Counted from the first letter of the stretch, positions 8,268 through 17,242 are shown. The stretch is 64,000 nucleotides of DNA from Prolixibacter bellariivorans ATCC BAA-1284 (GCF_000621705.1 NZ_JHXO01000007.1:124001-188000), one strand, 5' to 3'. Program-made: numbers and translations. The notes: generated by a model not told the origin, from the letters alone.

Positions 8268-8699
8268 TCAACTCTTTTCCCATTTCTGCGTTCGGTACAA
8301 AAATCCAATGTACCCGCGCACTCTGAGCACGTTGCCTTCACGCCAGATTTTTACATCGTAAAACTTACCGTTTTCAGGATCCATAATGCCGTCGTCGCCA
8401 ACCCATTCGCCATCGTCGTTTTGGGTCAACCCATTAATGATTTGCATGCCCAGGATATGTTGATTGTGCAGATTTCCTTTGCATTTGTCGCAGAGAGGAT
8501 CGGCATTCGGGTCTTCCCGGAATAATTTGATGATTTTGCCATACAATTTACCATCCTGAACATAGATCCTGACTTCCGATTTGGGTTTGCCGGTTTTGTC
8601 GTCAATGGTGGTCCAAACGCCGGTAACGTCCTGCGCAAAAACGGTGGCCGCCAGGTTGACCAGGAAAAGGGTAAAAAGAATACTGAGTGATTTCTTCAT
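8268..8699 (-). CDS. Secreted DUF2147 family protein
   Basis: About 143 residues from the preferred start (M-K-K-S-L-S, three codons inside the longest frame). It has an N-terminal signal peptide ending V-F-A-Q. The mature part begins with D-V-T-G-V-W-T-T and carries the DUF2147 pattern: D-D-K-T-G-K, L-Y-G-K-I-I, the paired cysteines D-P-L-C-D-K-C, then I-L-G-M-Q-I-I-N-G and a final V-R-G-Y-I-G. The fold is a small lipocalin-like barrel of unknown role, found in the periplasm of many Bacteroidota. It stands alone, and a possible -7 box TATTTTTG (minus strand, 8735-8742) lies upstream. Confidence 0.88.
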   Translation of the reverse strand: MKKSLSILFTLFLVNLAATVFAQDVTGVWTTIDDKTGKPKSEVRIYVQDGKLYGKIIKLFREDPNADPLCDKCKGNLHNQHILGMQIINGLTQNDDGEWVGDDGIMDPENGKFYDVKIWREGNVLRVRGYIGFLYRTQKWEKS

Positions 8700-8818
8700 A
8701 TTTAACATATACTAGTTTAGTTTTCAGTTTTTCTCAAAAATAGAATTTTCAACCAAAAATCCGATTTTAATTTTTGCTGTTTGGTTAAATAACATGTAAA
8801 CACACCTAACGAAACAGT

Positions 8819-9583
8819 CTACTTTTTCATAACAGAAGAAGCGCGGGTTAATTGCTGCACATTGTACCGAATTACATCCAGTAGGGTCTTGGTATGATGT
8901 GTGCCCGGAAAATTGAGCAACGAGACAAGTTGGGCATCAGGAAGCACTTCCTTCAACGGTTTTCCCACCGGATTGTGCGCATTGTCGATAATTAGCATGG
9001 CATTGGTTTTCGACATGTCGCCAATCTGTCGGGCTTCGGGTGGTGCCGGACCAAAGACACCGGCTACCTGCAAGCCAAGCTCTTTGGCCAGAGGTTTTTG
9101 AAAGAAGTGAACTAACACCGGCTTATTTAGTATTCCATCTTTTTTCAGTGTCTCCTTCGCCTCGTCAATCACGGTTTCAATCTGTTGGATATTCGCTTCG
9201 GCTTGTTCCTTTGTTCCGAGCCTTTCAGCAATTTTCATAATGGATTTCCGAATGGTCGGTAAATCATAACGTGTATCGATTTGCAGCATTTTGCTCTCAT
9301 CGACATGTAATCCTTTTCGCATCTTGTCGATCATCGTTTCATAACCGGCAAATACGATCAGGTCGGCTTTCATCACACGCGGAATGTCGCCTGGACGCAA
9401 TTCGTATTCCGTGGGATGCTGCATTTGAAAAGGAGCCAGTACCGTGACATTTTTTGCCCCGGCTGCTTCGGCGAAAGCCGCAGTCCAGGCATTGGTGGCT
9501 ACCACATTCTGCGCTTTTGCGGAAAATGAAAAGCCTATCAGCATTAGCAAAACAAGGAAACAACGGGTTGGTGAAAATTTCAT
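8819..9583 (-). CDS. Metal ABC transporter substrate-binding protein (ZnuA/TroA-like)
   Basis: A 254-residue periplasmic protein with a signal peptide ending A-K-A-Q. The family region M-Q-H-P-T-E-Y-E-L-R-P-G-D supplies metal ligands, followed by A-D-L-I-V-F-A-G-Y-E. A long connecting helix and a C-terminal region with N-A-H-N-P-V-G follow. There is no His-rich loop of the classical ZnuA type, so zinc, manganese or another metal are all possible. It is the last gene of a three-gene operon with permease and ATPase, all on the minus strand with spacings of 12 bases or less. Confidence 0.87.
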   Translation of the reverse strand: MKFSPTRCFLVLLMLIGFSFSAKAQNVVATNAWTAAFAEAAGAKNVTVLAPFQMQHPTEYELRPGDIPRVMKADLIVFAGYETMIDKMRKGLHVDESKMLQIDTRYDLPTIRKSIMKIAERLGTKEQAEANIQQIETVIDEAKETLKKDGILNKPVLVHFFQKPLAKELGLQVAGVFGPAPPEARQIGDMSKTNAMLIIDNAHNPVGKPLKEVLPDAQLVSLLNFPGTHHTKTLLDVIRYNVQQLTRASSVMKK

Positions 9584-9595
9584 GTGTGGATTGAT

Positions 9596-10402
9596 TTATG
9601 ATTTAAAGCGTTTGTGATTTACGTAGATGATTAGGAAAACCACCGACGCCATTAATGCAACACCCGAACTGGCCGGAATGTCTATTGCCAGCGAGAGAAA
9701 GAATCCCGAAAGGGAAAAAATGCCGCCCCACAGGCACGACCAGATGATGACGCCCCGCAAACTTTTCGCGTGAAGCGATGCAATGAGCGCCGGCAACAGC
9801 AACAATGCGTCAAGCAGGAGCGCTCCGATGAGTTTCATGGCGGCTGCTACGGTAATGGCAGTCAGCAGGATGATCGCATAGTACAATCGGCCCTCGTTTA
9901 CACCGGAAGAGAAGGCAATTTCGCGGTCGAAGAACACCGCACGGAGCTTCCGCCGGTAACGGAACTGAAAGGCCAGTAAAAGGCCTGAAAAGGCCAGTAC
10001 GCCAATTACTTCGTGCCAGCTGAGGGCGAACAAACTTCCCCACAACAATGAAAGTGTATCCTGTGCGGGAACATTGAATTTATAGATGAAGATGAAAGCC
10101 AACGAAATGGAGATGACCATCATGAACATGCTGATTTGTCCGGTATCGACCTGCATGGAACGCGAGGTTTTGGTCATCAACAGCACCATCAGTAGGTTGA
10201 CCAGCATCGTGGTCCAGAATGGGTTGTACTGCATGGCCAATGCGATAGCACCTCCCAGAATAGCACCGTGCATCAGCATGAAGCGTAGTGGTAGCAGGTT
10301 CATGCGTAGCAGGTAAACGCCCGTTACCGGGAAGGTAAATCCTGCGAAAGTCAGTACCAGCAGACCTTTCAAAATGGGAGCGAGGGAAAGCATCTCTAAC
10401 AT
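9596..10402 (-). CDS. Metal ABC transporter permease (ZnuB/TroC family)
   Basis: A 268-residue integral membrane protein with about eight helices and the ABC-3 family pattern, including A-M-K-L-I-G-A-L-L-L-D-A-L-L-L-L-P in the second half. Its start overlaps the end of the ATPase gene by 7 bases (10396-10402), which implies translational coupling. It moves the divalent metal delivered by the neighbouring binding protein across the inner membrane. Confidence 0.9.
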   Translation of the reverse strand: MLEMLSLAPILKGLLVLTFAGFTFPVTGVYLLRMNLLPLRFMLMHGAILGGAIALAMQYNPFWTTMLVNLLMVLLMTKTSRSMQVDTGQISMFMMVISISLAFIFIYKFNVPAQDTLSLLWGSLFALSWHEVIGVLAFSGLLLAFQFRYRRKLRAVFFDREIAFSSGVNEGRLYYAIILLTAITVAAAMKLIGALLLDALLLLPALIASLHAKSLRGVIIWSCLWGGIFSLSGFFLSLAIDIPASSGVALMASVVFLIIYVNHKRFKS

Positions 10403-11415
10403 AACCGTCCTCCTTTAAGCTCTTTTCGCGGCCAGTTCAGCTGATCGAGCCAGGCCGTTTCATGGGAGACGAGAATCATGGTTGGCGCTTCGGTTGAACT
10501 AAGTTCATTCAGCAATTCCAATAAATCTTCCTTTCCGCTCGAATCGAGAAATGAAGTAGGCTCATCAAAAAGCAACACACGCGCATTCTGACACAGGCAA
10601 CGAGCCAGGGAAATCCGTTGTTTTTCGCCGCCGGATAGACTGTGATAGGATTGCCTGGCCAAATGGAAACAGCCGGTTCGCCGCATGGCTACTTCCACCC
10701 GGTATGCAATTTCTTTTGAGGAAAGTTTACGTTCACTGAGTCCTATAGCAGCCACCTCTTCGGCGGAAATCGGGAAGGTATTTTTGACATTCTCCTGATG
10801 TACATAGCCCACCAAGCTGCGGTTTTGTCGCCATTCATTGCTTCCAACGTTGATGTCGCCAATGCGAATGGTTCCCTGAACTGGTTGAATAAATCCGAGA
10901 AGTGTGCGTAACAATGTGGTTTTTCCGGTACCGTTTGCCCCGTGAATCACTAACTGTTCGCCGCGTCCCAGTTCCAGACTAAGGTCTTCGAGAATGCTTT
11001 TCCGACCGATATCGACCGTCAAGTTCTCAATCTTTACAGGTAAACCTTGAACACGTCCGGCACGCTTTCGCAGAAAAAGGTAGGCATCGTCGATGCTCAT
11101 GGCATCCGTAATCAGATCTTCGGTGCGGCACTGTATATGCTCGACCAGTTCACCGTAGGAAAATTCTACACCATGCGCCCTGAAAACCGGAATAGCCCGC
11201 TCGCTGAGCAATTCTACACGACAGCGGGTGACTCCTAAACGCACCATTAGACAGGCTGCTGCCTTTCCCGCAATTTTATCGCGCACGAAAAGTTCTGAAG
11301 GTGGTATGTTTTTCCCTTTCAGGTAGTCTTCGAGTTCAAAAAGCGGATGCAGCCAGTGTTCGTTACTGGTAAAAACGATTTCTTCTCCGCGCCTGACGAT
11401 GAGTGAGTGTTCCAA
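10396..11415 (-). CDS. DUF1893-ABC ATPase fusion of the metal transporter
   Basis: A 339-residue protein in two parts. Residues 1 to about 118 match DUF1893 (M-E-H-S-L-I-V-R-R-G-E-E-I-V-F at the start, then cysteines at 55, 65 and 96), a small domain related in fold to cytidine deaminases. Residues 125-339 are an ABC ATPase: Walker A G-A-N-G-T-G-K-T-T at 159-167, signature L-S-G-G-E-K-Q at 260-266, Walker B V-L-L-F-D-E-P at 280-286 and the switch His in S-H-E. It is the first gene of the metal uptake operon. ZnuC proteins are normally about 250 residues, so the N-terminal domain is an addition. Its role, perhaps metal or nucleotide sensing, is unknown. Confidence 0.88.
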   Translation of the reverse strand: MEHSLIVRRGEEIVFTSNEHWLHPLFELEDYLKGKNIPPSELFVRDKIAGKAAACLMVRLGVTRCRVELLSERAIPVFRAHGVEFSYGELVEHIQCRTEDLITDAMSIDDAYLFLRKRAGRVQGLPVKIENLTVDIGRKSILEDLSLELGRGEQLVIHGANGTGKTTLLRTLLGFIQPVQGTIRIGDINVGSNEWRQNRSLVGYVHQENVKNTFPISAEEVAAIGLSERKLSSKEIAYRVEVAMRRTGCFHLARQSYHSLSGGEKQRISLARCLCQNARVLLFDEPTSFLDSSGKEDLLELLNELSSTEAPTMILVSHETAWLDQLNWPRKELKGGRLC

Positions 11416-11513
11416 CGGTCGTTAGTTTTGCCCGTCAAAATAAGACTTTTCGGGCAAAGCACAGAATGGAAATGGCTGGAAAATGGGAGAGATGTTGATT
11501 CCGGGAAACCGGA

Positions 11514-12284
11514 TTATATTAGTTCCAACAGATTTTGAGCAAAAATACCTATCCCGATAAGGATAATGAAAATGGAAAAGATGTACCGAAGCCGGGCCTG
11601 ATTGAGACGTTTGGCGTACCAGGCACCAATAATTCCGCCAAGCGATCCTCCAACAACAAATACAGCACTCATCAACAAATTGACTTCGCGTCCCTGAATG
11701 AGATAACTGGCTAGTCCAAACGTTCCGAAAAGGAAGATGATAAAAAGGGAAGTGGCAATGGCTTCTTTCATTTTCAGCCGGGCGCCCAGGTACAACGCCG
11801 GAACCAAAAGGAAACCTCCGCCCACACCGAAAAAACCACTGGCAAATCCGGTGATAAAACCCAGCACAACAATCCGGGTGTAGTTGATTTTTCCTGGTTC
11901 AGCGGAATCGTCCGTTTGATTTTTCTTCTTCCGGGTCATCAGGTAACCGATGAAAATCATCAGCAGCGAAAAGAAAAGCAACAGAACCGGCCCTTTAAAC
12001 TGTTTGTTGAGCAAAGCGCCCAGATAGGTGCTGACCAACCCCGGTGCCGCCATCAGGAAGGCGATGCGAAATTTCACAAGCGATTGCCGCATGTAGCTGA
12101 CTGAAGAAATGAGTGAAGTAACGCCAACGGCAATCAATGAAGTCCCGATGGCTAGATGAACATCCTGACCAACCAAATAAACCAACAACGGAACGGCCAG
12201 AATGGACCCGCCGCCACCGGTCATTCCTAAAGCGCCGCCCGATAATAATCCACTAAGAAGGGCATACAAATACGGTAAAATCAT
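11514..12284 (-). CDS. TauE/SafE-family permease
   Basis: A 256-residue protein with about eight transmembrane helices and two half-repeats, each with the glycine-rich family signature (G-G-A-L-G-M-T-G-G-G-G-S near the N-terminus and G-F-F-G-V-G-G-G-F-L-L-V-P in the middle). TauE/SafE proteins export or import sulfite, sulfonates, thiosulfate-like anions or other organic anions. It follows a rhodanese gene on the same strand with a 50-base gap, a pairing common in sulfur metabolism. A sulfur-compound substrate is therefore likely, though not proven. Confidence 0.9.
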   Translation of the reverse strand: MILPYLYALLSGLLSGGALGMTGGGGSILAVPLLVYLVGQDVHLAIGTSLIAVGVTSLISSVSYMRQSLVKFRIAFLMAAPGLVSTYLGALLNKQFKGPVLLLFFSLLMIFIGYLMTRKKKNQTDDSAEPGKINYTRIVVLGFITGFASGFFGVGGGFLLVPALYLGARLKMKEAIATSLFIIFLFGTFGLASYLIQGREVNLLMSAVFVVGGSLGGIIGAWYAKRLNQARLRYIFSIFIILIGIGIFAQNLLELI

Positions 12285-12334
12285 GGTTTATGTCGTTAAA
12301 TCAATTGATGTTGTTAAGCCATCAGGTTATCAGT

Positions 12335-12712
12335 TCATTTTGCTGTTTCCCGGACCTTGATAGGAAGTCCGCTTTGTGCCCAATTGATGATGCCGTTTTT
12401 CAGGTTGATCACATTATCAAAATTCTGCTCCGAAAGAACCCAGGTTACCTGAAAGCTGCGTGAACCACTCCGGCAACCAATAATTACCTCTACATCGCGC
12501 GGTATTTCATCCAGCCGGGCACCGAATTCACTAATGGGCATTACCAGTGTATTCTCGACATCAAAGGCTACTTGTTCAATTTCTTCCCACTCGCGAACAT
12601 CCATCAAGATAGCACCATTTTTAATTTTTTCGTAGGCAGTAGCTGCATCCACTTCTTTAATACCTTTTTCAATTCTACGGTTCATGGCATTTGAAATTAA
12701 ATAATTCGACAT
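12335..12712 (-). CDS. Single-domain rhodanese
   Basis: A 125-residue protein with a complete rhodanese domain. D-A-A-T-A-Y and I-L-M-D-V-R-E-W-E-E mark the first half. The active-site loop is C80-R-S-G-S-R-S, followed by W-A-Q-S-G-L-P at the end. The catalytic Cys80 takes sulfane sulfur from thiosulfate or persulfides and hands it to acceptors such as TusA. It has no signal peptide and is therefore cytoplasmic. It is upstream of the TauE/SafE gene in an apparent operon, about 5.7 kb from the end of the Qmo/DsrE/TusA run. A functional link through persulfide transfer is plausible. The start may instead be Met10. Confidence 0.9.
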   Translation of the reverse strand: MSNYLISNAMNRRIEKGIKEVDAATAYEKIKNGAILMDVREWEEIEQVAFDVENTLVMPISEFGARLDEIPRDVEVIIGCRSGSRSFQVTWVLSEQNFDNVINLKNGIINWAQSGLPIKVRETAK

Positions 12713-13044
12713 GGGTCATCTACAAATGACCGGATTAACAACAAGCAGGTTTAATTCACAGGGCTGGTTAGTGGATGGTATAAAGGTCCTTTTAACGGAC
12801 TTTGTTCTCTTAAATTCTGATGTAAAATAAAGGCAGTAGGATAAGGAATGCAAATCGTAAATTGTTATTTCCTATAACGTGGTGTTATAATGATGGTGGA
12901 TTTTTGTAAACTTTCAAATACAAATTCCTGGTTTTTCTTGTTACATTAGGTAACCGGAACGCACAGGGAGGGAGAATGATGGAAATGACCGGCAGTGAGT
13001 AAGTCTAGTTATCGGGAAACAGAACACAAACAATAATAAACGAT
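12713..13044. other. Divergent intergenic region without a recognised element
   Basis: 332 bases between the rhodanese (minus) and the DUF1579-like gene (plus). It must hold both promoters, but I find no convincing TTG-N19-TAnnTTTG pair. I recognise no riboswitch, RNA gene or repeat. Confidence 0.5.
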
Positions 13045-13470
13045 ATGCCTGCACGAATGATGAACCGATTTGATTTTTTGTTGGGAGAATGGAACTTAAC
13101 TTACCATATTCCGGAAAGTAGCCTGAGTTCGGCCGGAACCGACACCGGCGTGGGTAAATTTACCAAGGAAATGAACAGCCGTTATGTGATTTTCGATTAT
13201 GCAACCGCATCGGGCGGCGAAGCAAAAGGCATATTTGCCTGGGACGAAAAAACGGAGATTTACCGCTACTGGTGGTTTGAAAATTCGGGTAACTTCTTAA
13301 GCGCTACCTGTGAATTTTTGGATGATGATACCCTGGCCATGAACTGGCACGATTCGCTGCTAGTGCAAACATTTACCAAAGAAGGGCCGGACAAAGTTAT
13401 CCTGAAGATGCAGTACCCGACCCTTGGCGGAGGTTATGAGTTGATAATGGAAGTGGTTTTTACACGTTGA
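13045..13470 (+). CDS. DUF1579-like lipocalin-fold protein
   Basis: A 141-residue protein starting F-D-F-L-L-G-E-W-N-L, followed by alternating strands with I-F-A-W-D-E-K-T-E-I-Y-R-Y-W-W-F. This resembles DUF1579, a small beta-barrel family of unknown function. No signal peptide is visible, so it is cytoplasmic. It precedes an SRPBCC-domain gene by 33 bases on the same strand. Both are small ligand-binding-type folds and may act on the same compound. The family match is by pattern only. Confidence 0.68.
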   Translation: MPARMMNRFDFLLGEWNLTYHIPESSLSSAGTDTGVGKFTKEMNSRYVIFDYATASGGEAKGIFAWDEKTEIYRYWWFENSGNFLSATCEFLDDDTLAMNWHDSLLVQTFTKEGPDKVILKMQYPTLGGGYELIMEVVFTR

Positions 13471-13503
13471 AAACTGTTTAACCGACAACTAAAACAGGGA
13501 ATA

Positions 13504-13977
13504 GTGGAATTTCAGGGAATACAGGTATCAAGAACCTATCAGCAACTTAATCTTGCGGCACCGGAAGCGGTCTTTCCGTTGTTGTGTCCTGTCCGGGAAA
13601 AGGACTGGCTTGATGGCTGGGATTATACCATGATTCATTCGGTATCGGGATTGATTGAAGAGGGCTGTATTTTTTCCACGCCGCATCATGGTCAACAAGA
13701 TACCATCTGGTATGTGACTGTTTATGATAAAATCAACTTCAAAATCGAATTTGTCCGGGTTACCCCGGAAGAAGAGGTTGTCCGAATCAATATCCGATTA
13801 AACGGAAGGGAAGACGGAACAACCACATCCCGGATTTCTTATGAGTATACAGCATTAAACGAGCAGAAGAATAAGTGGCTCAAAACGAAATTCGAGGACC
13901 GTTTCCGCGAAAGCATGATTTGGTGGGAGAAGGCTATCAATCACTATTTGAGAACAGGTGAAATGCTGAAAAAATAA
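13504..13977 (+). CDS. SRPBCC-superfamily protein
   Basis: 157 residues from a GTG start. The sequence has the helix-grip arrangement: an N-terminal strand, W-L-D-G-W-D-Y-T-M-I-H-S-V-S-G, G-C-I-F-S-T-P, a set of strands around D-T-I-W-Y-V-T-V-Y-D and F-V-R-V-T-P, and the long C-terminal helix after W-L-K-T-K-F-E-D-R-F. Such proteins bind hydrophobic ligands or act as cyclases or activators. No catalytic residue can be assigned. It forms a probable two-gene unit with the preceding DUF1579-like gene. Confidence 0.7.
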   Translation: MEFQGIQVSRTYQQLNLAAPEAVFPLLCPVREKDWLDGWDYTMIHSVSGLIEEGCIFSTPHHGQQDTIWYVTVYDKINFKIEFVRVTPEEEVVRINIRLNGREDGTTTSRISYEYTALNEQKNKWLKTKFEDRFRESMIWWEKAINHYLRTGEMLKK

Positions 13978-14048
13978 TCTTCGACCTATACAATACAAGT
14001 CTTTCCTGATAACTGACATCCGTCACTTACCTTCCTTGCCGGCTTGTT

Positions 14049-14056
14049 TATCTTTG
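14049..14056 (+). promoter_or_regulatory. -7 box of the PLP decarboxylase
   Basis: TATCTTTG fits the Bacteroidota -7 consensus TAnnTTTG. Transcription would begin near 14063, which favours the ATG at 14077 over the upstream TTG at 14044. No clear -33 element is seen. Confidence 0.5.
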
Positions 14057-14076
14057 GGCCGGATAAAAATTGGATT

Positions 14077-15315
14077 ATGCATTATTGGAAAAAGTTAACC
14101 GGAGACGAAATCAGAGAGCGGGTATTTGGCGCTCTGAACCGGAATATCAACTATAAAGAAAGAACCACGCTGGGCATTCCGGCTTCGCACCTCGACGAAA
14201 ATGTGTTTAACCAGGATGCCACGTACCTGAAAGATGCGCCGTTTCTATCGGCCATGGTGCACAACCCGAATCACATCGGGTGCCATACGCTGGGTGATTC
14301 GGAGCAATTTTTTGCCGGAACGCAGCAGATAGAACGGGAACTGATTGCCCTGGTAGCAGAAGATATTCTGAAAGGTGCCCCGGATTCACATGATGGCTAT
14401 GTCGCATCGGGTGGAACGGAAGCAAATATGCAGGCTATCTGGATTTACCGCAACTTTTTCATCCGCGAAAGCGGGGCGAAAAACAACGAGATTGCCATTC
14501 TTTGCTCGGCCGATTCACATTATTCCATGCCCAAAGCCGGAAACATTATGAACCTTCCGGTGATTTCCGTTCCGGTAGATGACACGACCCGTGAAATCCA
14601 GCCGGAAGTTTTGGAGCAAAAGCTGGAAGAGGCGAAGACATCCGGTATCCGGTATTTCATCGTGGTTTCGAATATGATGACCACCATGTTTGGATCGGTT
14701 GACCGGGTCGAGACCTATGTTGCTGCATTGAAAAGGGCAGGTGTGGAGTATAAAATTCACATCGACGGTGCGTATGGCGGATTTGTTTATCCGTTTAGTA
14801 CAACCGATGAAGATCTGACCTTCCTGAATCCGGAAATTACTTCGTTTACGCTGGATGCACACAAAATGGTACAGGCTCCGTTTGGTACCGGTATTTTTCT
14901 TATCAGGAAAGGCTGGATGAAGTATGCTACTACGGAAGAAGCGCAGTATGTCCAGGGAATGGATGCCACGATTATCGGTAGCCGCTCTGGTGCCAATGCT
15001 ATTTCCGTTTGGATGATTCTGCAGACTTACGGTCCGCATGGCTGGTTCGAGAAGATTCATATCCTGAATTACCGCACCGAATGGCTCTGCAACCAGCTGG
15101 AAGAACTTAACGTGCCTTTTTACCGGAATCCTTCGTCGAACCTGGTGACGATGCGTGCGAGTAGTATTCCAACCGGATTGGTAGAAAAATACGGACTGGT
15201 TCCCGACAGTCACGGACAACCGAAATGGTACAAGATTGTGGTGATGGAGCATGTCACGGTCGATCACCTCATGCCGTTTGTCGAGGATTTGAAAGTTCAT
15301 CTGGCCGGCAAGTAA
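14077..15315 (+). CDS. PLP-dependent group II amino-acid decarboxylase
   Basis: 412 residues from the ATG at 14077 (M-H-Y-W-K-K). It has the aspartate-aminotransferase fold of group II decarboxylases. Y-V-A-S-G-G-T-E-A-N lies in the phosphate-binding region, H-I-D-G-A-Y-G-G supplies the aspartate that contacts the pyridine nitrogen, and T-L-D-A-H-K-M-V-Q-A-P-F-G carries the Schiff-base Lys263. Family members decarboxylate glutamate, aspartate, tyrosine or histidine-type substrates. The substrate here cannot be told from sequence. It stands alone, with no antiporter next to it to suggest acid resistance. Confidence 0.88.
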   Translation: MHYWKKLTGDEIRERVFGALNRNINYKERTTLGIPASHLDENVFNQDATYLKDAPFLSAMVHNPNHIGCHTLGDSEQFFAGTQQIERELIALVAEDILKGAPDSHDGYVASGGTEANMQAIWIYRNFFIRESGAKNNEIAILCSADSHYSMPKAGNIMNLPVISVPVDDTTREIQPEVLEQKLEEAKTSGIRYFIVVSNMMTTMFGSVDRVETYVAALKRAGVEYKIHIDGAYGGFVYPFSTTDEDLTFLNPEITSFTLDAHKMVQAPFGTGIFLIRKGWMKYATTEEAQYVQGMDATIIGSRSGANAISVWMILQTYGPHGWFEKIHILNYRTEWLCNQLEELNVPFYRNPSSNLVTMRASSIPTGLVEKYGLVPDSHGQPKWYKIVVMEHVTVDHLMPFVEDLKVHLAGK

Positions 15316-15375
15316 TCTGCTTTTTGCGGAAGGACGAGCAGATAAAGTTTGTATTTTAGACGGAAATTCATTGCC

Positions 15376-16068
15376 ATGAGAATATTTTACGCTATTGCTT
15401 TTCTGTTGATACTCCTGATGGCGGGCAAAGTTTCGGCTCAAATCAGGGCGACAACTGCCTCCGGAAATAAAGTTCTGTTGTTTCCTAACGGGACCTGGAA
15501 GTATGATGAAGGACAGCTTGTAAAAGATACACTTCCAAATTCCGCTACTCAGTCACAGACTGCTGTCGCACCCGTAGTAACAACGGCGCCGGCTTCCTGG
15601 TCGATGAAAATTGATTCGAGCCGGGTGGATTCGACGATGAAGGAGCAAATTATCGATGTATCCAGTCCGCGACTGGCTCGTTTCTTTGGCGAGGAAAAAG
15701 GCCGGATGCGTTGTAGTGCCGAGTGTGTTAACGAAAAAGGAGTGATATCCATTCGCCTGGAGTGGGCTGCTGCAGTGGGAGATGCTAACCGCTACTTCGG
15801 TTTCATGAGAGATTTGAAAGACGTAACTTTTTTGTTGGCGAACGGCCAGGAGTTGAAGTTTCAATACAACCCGGGTTTTAAAGAACATTTCTTCAGTAAT
15901 TACAATATTTCCTATTACAATGGTTCGGTGACATTGACGAAGAACGATATCGGTTCTTTATTATCTTCTCCGGTTGTTCGTATCGATATGGACTGGAAAA
16001 AAGCGCCGGAAGAGTATGAAGTGAAAGGTACGCAGTATTTTATGAATAACCTGCCAAAGGTTTTATAA
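15376..16068 (+). CDS. Secreted protein of unknown function
   Basis: 230 residues from the ATG at 15376, with a clear signal peptide (M-R-I-F-Y-A-I-A-F-L-L, cleavage after V-S-A). The mature N-terminus, T-T-A-S-G-N-K-V-L-L-F-P-N-G-T-W-K-Y, resembles short segments found in many Bacteroidota periplasmic proteins. A Ser/Thr/Ala-rich linker precedes a beta-rich domain (about 90-225) with no catalytic motif I know. It sits 60 bases after the decarboxylase and is followed by its own terminator. Confidence 0.7.
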   Translation: MRIFYAIAFLLILLMAGKVSAQIRATTASGNKVLLFPNGTWKYDEGQLVKDTLPNSATQSQTAVAPVVTTAPASWSMKIDSSRVDSTMKEQIIDVSSPRLARFFGEEKGRMRCSAECVNEKGVISIRLEWAAAVGDANRYFGFMRDLKDVTFLLANGQELKFQYNPGFKEHFFSNYNISYYNGSVTLTKNDIGSLLSSPVVRIDMDWKKAPEEYEVKGTQYFMNNLPKVL

Positions 16069-16095
16069 GAGACGACAATTATCGAAATATTCTAT

Positions 16096-16145
16096 AAAAG
16101 CTCCCTGTTGGAATGCATCCGGCTGGGAGCTTTTGCTTGCTTAGG
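16096..16145 (+). terminator. Intrinsic terminator
   Basis: AAAAGCTCCC (16096-16105) pairs with GGGAGCTTTT (16135-16144) with a 29-base loop. It ends the secreted-protein gene. Confidence 0.75.
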
Positions 16146-16235
16146 CATTTGAGGAGTGTGCTGAACTTTTCCTTTCCTCGCTTTGTTTCCCCGGTAGAAG
16201 TTTCATTCGAAACCTTGTAAAATCAAAATATTAAT

Positions 16236-17228
16236 ATGATGGAATATAGAAGACTCGGAAAATCTGGATTAAAACTGAGTACGTTATCGTTGGGAAGTTG
16301 GGTAACATTTCATCAGCAAATCGATGATAGCAAAGCCGATATGCTGATGGGACTGGCCTATGAGCGTGGTATCAACTTTTTCGACAACGCCGAAGCCTAT
16401 GCTATGGGTGAAAGCGAAAAGATGATGGGACGTGTCCTGAAGAAGAAACAGTGGGACCGTACCTCGTATGTGGTGTCAAGTAAGGTATTTTTTGGCATTC
16501 ATGGCGAAAACAATAAACCCACGCAACGCGGACTATCGCGGAAGCACCTGGTGGAGGCCTGCAACGAAGCATTGCAGCGTTTGCAAACCGATTACCTCGA
16601 TTTGTATTTCTGCCACCGTCCCGACAAGGAAACTCCCATTGAAGAGGTGGTTTGGACGATGAATCACCTGATTCAACAGGGAAAAATCCTTTATTGGGGA
16701 ACGTCGGAGTGGAGTGCTGCCGAAATTATGGAAGCATTTATGGTAGCTGAGAAATACCGCCTTATTGGCCCGACCATGGAGCAGCCGCAGTACAACCTCT
16801 TCGAGCGCACGAAGCTGGAAAAAGACTACCTGACGATTTTTAAAGATGTTGGTTTGGGAACCACTATCTGGAGTCCGCTGGCTTCGGGTCTCCTTACGGG
16901 AAAATACAACGATGGTATCCCGGAAGGCTCGCGTTTGGATGACAAAAAGATGGAATGGCTGAAAAACAACATTCTGAATGACGATAAAATTGAACGGGTC
17001 CGAAATCTGAAGAAAGTAGCCGATGATTTGGGAACTTCACTGGCAACGCTGTCGATTGCATGGACCATTAGCAATCCGAATGTGACCACTACTATTTTGG
17101 GTGCTACCAAAAAAGAACAGCTGGAAGAGAACCTGAAAGCACTGGAAGTGTACCCGAAACTGACGCCGGATGTGAAAGACCGGATTGACGAAATCATGGG
17201 CACCAAACCGGTATTACCAATGTTTTAA
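16236..17228 (+). CDS. Aldo/keto reductase (Kv-beta/YghZ-like)
   Basis: A 330-residue TIM-barrel oxidoreductase. The catalytic tetrad region reads F-F-D-N-A-E-A-Y (Asp and Tyr), with the Lys in V-V-S-S-K-V-F and the His in Y-F-C-H-R-P-D. The NADPH-binding C-terminal part has W-S-P-L-A-S-G-L-L-T-G-K-Y. The motif set matches the voltage-gated potassium-channel beta-subunit/YghZ branch. It reduces aldehydes or ketones with NADPH. It is monocistronic with a strong terminator just downstream. Confidence 0.93.
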   Translation: MMEYRRLGKSGLKLSTLSLGSWVTFHQQIDDSKADMLMGLAYERGINFFDNAEAYAMGESEKMMGRVLKKKQWDRTSYVVSSKVFFGIHGENNKPTQRGLSRKHLVEACNEALQRLQTDYLDLYFCHRPDKETPIEEVVWTMNHLIQQGKILYWGTSEWSAAEIMEAFMVAEKYRLIGPTMEQPQYNLFERTKLEKDYLTIFKDVGLGTTIWSPLASGLLTGKYNDGIPEGSRLDDKKMEWLKNNILNDDKIERVRNLKKVADDLGTSLATLSIAWTISNPNVTTTILGATKKEQLEENLKALEVYPKLTPDVKDRIDEIMGTKPVLPMF

Positions 17229-17242
17229 ATGATATAAAATTG

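Noticed and set aside
14515..15441. 308-codon minus-strand frame
   Set aside because: It lies opposite the PLP decarboxylase, which has complete catalytic motifs. The minus frame has no recognisable domain.
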